Shown in pieces: positions 13,906 through 15,831 of a stretch of 15,831 nt of DNA. The DNA is taken from positions 1 through 15,831 of the forward strand of contig CALXUL010000302.1 of assembly GCA_944391635.1 (NCBI GenBank), given 5' to 3'. A program made the translations under genes and the position numbers. Source of the stretch: an uncultured Clostridia bacterium (GTDB lineage: Bacteria > Bacillota > Clostridia > UBA1381). The first letter of the stretch is position 1. Every line of letters starts with the position of its first letter. Below the pieces are notes generated by a model that was not told the DNA's origin, searched no databases, and worked only from the letters and a program-made list of their open reading frames with translations.

Positions 13906-13961
13906 TTTTCGGGCAGTATGATGTCCCTATTTTTAAATGGGGACACATTTTTTGCCGAAAA
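13906..13961. repeat. 56-nt imperfect palindrome containing repeat copy B
   Basis: TTTTCGGGCA (13906-13915) pairs with TGCCGAAAA (13953-13961) with one bulged G. After a short internal loop, ATG plus TGTCCCTAT (13918-13930) pairs with the ATGGGGACA and CAT arm (13937-13948) with one bulged A. It contains the 18-mer shared with 13653-13670. It may be a REP-like palindromic unit, a small miniature element, or a convergent-transcription terminator between the HD gene and the ger operon. Confidence 0.5.
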
Positions 13962-13993
13962 TTGACATATTATATCTTATAAATTCCGGAGTT

Positions 13994-14152
13994 TTAATAC
14001 ACAAGGCTTACTGCCGCCGCAACCGATATGACCGATAGCAGAATTGCCGCTATTGCTCCGATTCGGTTTTTTTCTCTTAACGCAAATATGCCGTAGCTTA
14101 TACACCGTATAGCCGCAATAATTACCGGCGCAACTGCAATAAATTCGTTCAT
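13994..14152 (-). CDS. 52-residue two-TM protein, possible GerD-subunit-like receptor partner
   Basis: A small membrane protein with two predicted helices, FIAVAPVIIAAIRCISYGIFA (about residues 4-24) and IGAIAAILLSVISVAAAVSL (about 31-50), joined by the basic loop LREKNR. Some GerA-type receptor operons in Bacillus encode a comparable two-TM D subunit (for example GerKD) that modulates germination; the resemblance here is in size, topology and position, not detected sequence identity. The open frame reaches back to 14308 inside the GerC gene, but AGGAGG (14159-14164) overlaps the GerC stop and sits 6 nt before ATG 14152, which fixes the start. It is the last gene of the operon. Confidence 0.7.
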   Translation of the reverse strand: MNEFIAVAPVIIAAIRCISYGIFALREKNRIGAIAAILLSVISVAAAVSLVY

Positions 14153-14162
14153 TTTTCGCCTC

Positions 14163-15398
14163 CTATCCGCGCTGACGGTCGATAAGCCCGCTTCGGCGCA
14201 TGTGGAAATTGACAACCACCTCAAATTCCGCGCGCGTATACTTTTCTTTCCAGTTATATGCTTTAAAATCCTCAAATGCGGCAAAATACCGCTTTGCATA
14301 ACTCCCAAACCCTACAATATCGCTTTTATATTCACGAGAAGTTTTGTAAAGAAAATCTTCAGCAGCTTTTTTTATTTTATTTTTCACATTATTTTCAAAG
14401 TTGTCTACATCTTCTTCTAATAAATAATCCTCCGAAACCGTGCGCAAATCCGCCTCCAAAAATATTTCTGCCTTAATTTTAGGTATATCGGAGGAAACGT
14501 CTACTTTTATTATTGGTCGTCTTTGCTGCGCCTGCTGCATTGTCACAAAACCATTTGGCGCATTTTTGTCTGAATATACAACCTCGCTTCTGATATAGTC
14601 ACCTGTCAGTATGTTGTAAAGCTCGGTTTCAACTGCCCCGGCTTCAGCAACCATAACCCCTCCAGAAAATATAGCCATACCATATGCCTGTGTTTTCTGC
14701 TCGCTTTCAACCGTCACATCTCCAGCCACAGAATCTTTCATCAAATAGCCAAATCCACTTTGAACTGTATTTTGACTATTATTATCTTCTTTTTGGATAG
14801 CAGATAACGGCAATACATTTTCTCTCTCTCCGCTAAGTTCATACGCATAAAAATCCTGACACGGGTTTTTGGGGATATAAACCGATTTATTCGAGTCATA
14901 TATAACCTGATAATACTGAACAGGATTAACCTCATTTGTCGGCTTTATCTCGGAAAGATAATCTTTGGCGCTTCCCAGCACAACAGTAAGATATGTGTTA
15001 GGGCGTATTTCCTCACTTCTTGCAATAGTTTCGGACATATCAGAAAGTCCTTCAGAACGTGCAATATCATCACTAAAGGCAATAAGTTTTGTATGTGCAA
15101 GTGAAAGCTGCTTTGAATATAGATGGCTGGCAATACTTACTGCAGAGAATACTGATGGAGCAGATACTGTAATTTCTGAAATAGTTTTTTCTCCGCCCTC
15201 CCCTCCTTCTTCACTTGAACCTCCGCTGATTGCCATTGGATTTGCAATCTGCACAGTATATTCATAATTTTTAGCCTCCTCCGATCTGTCAATGCCTATT
15301 GCCACAATATATGCCAAATCATTAGGCTCAACAACCCTTGCACAACCTGCGCAAAAACAGCACCCCGCAAGAACTATAAGGTATATTATACGTTTCAT
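14163..15398 (-). CDS. GerC-type spore germination lipoprotein (Ger(x)C family)
   Basis: A 411-residue C subunit of a GerA-type nutrient germinant receptor, anchored to the outer face of the spore inner membrane. The N-terminus MKRIIYLIVLAGCCFCAGC is a lipoprotein signal with possible lipobox LAGC (Cys13) or CAGC (Cys19). EPNDLAYIVAIGIDRSE is the conserved opening of the mature family, SAVSIASHLYSKQLSLAHTKLIAFSDDIA is typical of domain 1, and the last 120 residues match the three-layer C-terminal domain. A Gly/Glu-rich insertion (SGGSSEEGGEGGEK, about residues 59-72) lies near domain 1. The start overlaps the GerB stop by 4 nt, indicating translational coupling. Size is near the family norm. 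The germinant cannot be deduced. Confidence 0.93.
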   Translation of the reverse strand: MKRIIYLIVLAGCCFCAGCARVVEPNDLAYIVAIGIDRSEEAKNYEYTVQIANPMAISGGSSEEGGEGGEKTISEITVSAPSVFSAVSIASHLYSKQLSLAHTKLIAFSDDIARSEGLSDMSETIARSEEIRPNTYLTVVLGSAKDYLSEIKPTNEVNPVQYYQVIYDSNKSVYIPKNPCQDFYAYELSGERENVLPLSAIQKEDNNSQNTVQSGFGYLMKDSVAGDVTVESEQKTQAYGMAIFSGGVMVAEAGAVETELYNILTGDYIRSEVVYSDKNAPNGFVTMQQAQQRRPIIKVDVSSDIPKIKAEIFLEADLRTVSEDYLLEEDVDNFENNVKNKIKKAAEDFLYKTSREYKSDIVGFGSYAKRYFAAFEDFKAYNWKEKYTRAEFEVVVNFHMRRSGLIDRQRG

Positions 15399-15831
15399 CC
15401 TTTTAATTCCTCCTCTGTTTTATGCCTTTTCAGCATATATATTAGTCCATACACAAGAGGTATTGTGTATATTATAGGATAAAGGAGAACCGTTATATAG
15501 AAATTATCCTCCAGCGCCGCTGTATAGCTCTGTTCCCAGAAAACAATTCTTGTAAGAATTGCCAACATAGGTATTATAAAAGGTTTATAGTGTTTTAAAC
15601 CGAAACTTCTGCGGAAAACATCACAGATAACAAACAAATATACCGATTGGTATAGAAATATTGCAATTGACCAAACAAACTCAAACACCGCTTCAAGTCT
15701 TTGGAAGTATGTCCCTATTTTTACAACACGTGCAAGCTGGTACATAGGGACAATAAAAGTAGTGCTTGACGGATATGGGTATACCAGACAATACGCCAGA
15801 ACTATAACAAATGACGCAATTGCAGCAATTA
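15395..15831 (-). CDS. GerB-type spore germination permease, C-terminal part
   Basis: Partial; the 5' end lies beyond the window. The visible 144 residues continue upstream of the ATG at 15745 in the same frame (LVYPYPSSTTFIVPMYQLARV), so that ATG is internal. The protein belongs to the APC-superfamily Ger B subunits, which bind the germinant in the spore inner membrane. Family marks are the QLARVVKIGTYFQRLEAVFEFVWS stretch and three to four hydrophobic helices, ending in a short charged tail KRHKTEEELKG. Its stop overlaps the GerC start (ATGA). The A subunit gene is expected upstream, outside the window. The operon is probably transcribed by SigG in the forespore, but its promoter is not in view. 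Confidence 0.92.
   Translation of the reverse strand, partial: IAAIASFVIVLAYCLVYPYPSSTTFIVPMYQLARVVKIGTYFQRLEAVFEFVWSIAIFLYQSVYLFVICDVFRRSFGLKHYKPFIIPMLAILTRIVFWEQSYTAALEDNFYITVLLYPIIYTIPLVYGLIYMLKRHKTEEELKG

Noticed and set aside
15709..15723. Third copy of the ATGTCCCTATTTTTA repeat, with a nearby TAGGGACA inverted arm
   Set aside because: It falls in the GerB coding region, where the translation (VKIGTYF) fits the protein family; a chance 15-mer match in AT-rich DNA is plausible.
1..15831. CRISPR arrays, tRNA or rRNA genes
   Set aside because: I looked for regularly spaced repeats and for tRNA-like arms and found none that could be supported by eye; a tRNAscan or CRISPR finder run would be decisive.

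Overview
The window looks like the chromosome of a spore-forming, gut- or rumen-type member of the Clostridia. The evidence is the SpoIIID regulator, a GerA-type germinant receptor operon, the SCIFF peptide with its radical SAM maturase, AT-rich intergenic DNA with strong GGAGG ribosome binding sites, and remains of secreted plant-polysaccharide enzymes. The carbohydrate-binding and Ig-like domains and the C-terminal tail of the large secreted protein recall pectin-degrading Clostridia such as Monoglobus. That affiliation is only an inference.

Layout. Positions 1-380 hold the last 25 residues of a tyrosine recombinase, a strong terminator, and then a junction into a glycoside hydrolase family 105 gene (353-964, minus) whose 3' part is missing; this looks like the end of an integrated element. 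Next come a short minus-strand promoter/terminator unit (1131-1261), a LOG-family nucleotide hydrolase (1398-1985) and its terminator. Positions 2324-6279 are one long gene for a secreted, multidomain esterase-like protein, broken by two in-frame stops and one frameshift. spoIIID follows (6478-6741) with a SigE-like promoter. On the minus strand, pgi, a small P-loop ATPase and thrC (10397 down to 6998) form an apparent operon ending at a bidirectional terminator.

On the plus strand, smpB (10575-11042) precedes the SCIFF cluster: the six-cysteine precursor peptide scfA (11132-11278), a structured, pseudoknot-capable RNA with its own intrinsic terminator (about 11311-11510), the maturase scfB with a TTG start (11535-12911) and an HD-domain hydrolase (12917-13576). 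The RNA lying between the precursor and its maturase is the most interesting feature of the window. A naive ORF call for scfB starts inside this RNA and hides it.

Positions 13577-13993 carry no gene. They hold another possible structured transcript, a strong terminator, and a 56-nt imperfect palindrome related to a second nearby sequence. The right end (13994-15831, minus) is the tail of a germinant-receptor operon: a partial GerB-type permease, a GerC-type lipoprotein and a 52-residue two-TM protein resembling the D subunits of some Ger receptors.

Biologically, the window pairs intact housekeeping, sporulation and germination genes and an intact peptide-maturation cluster with a polysaccharide-degradation region that is being lost.
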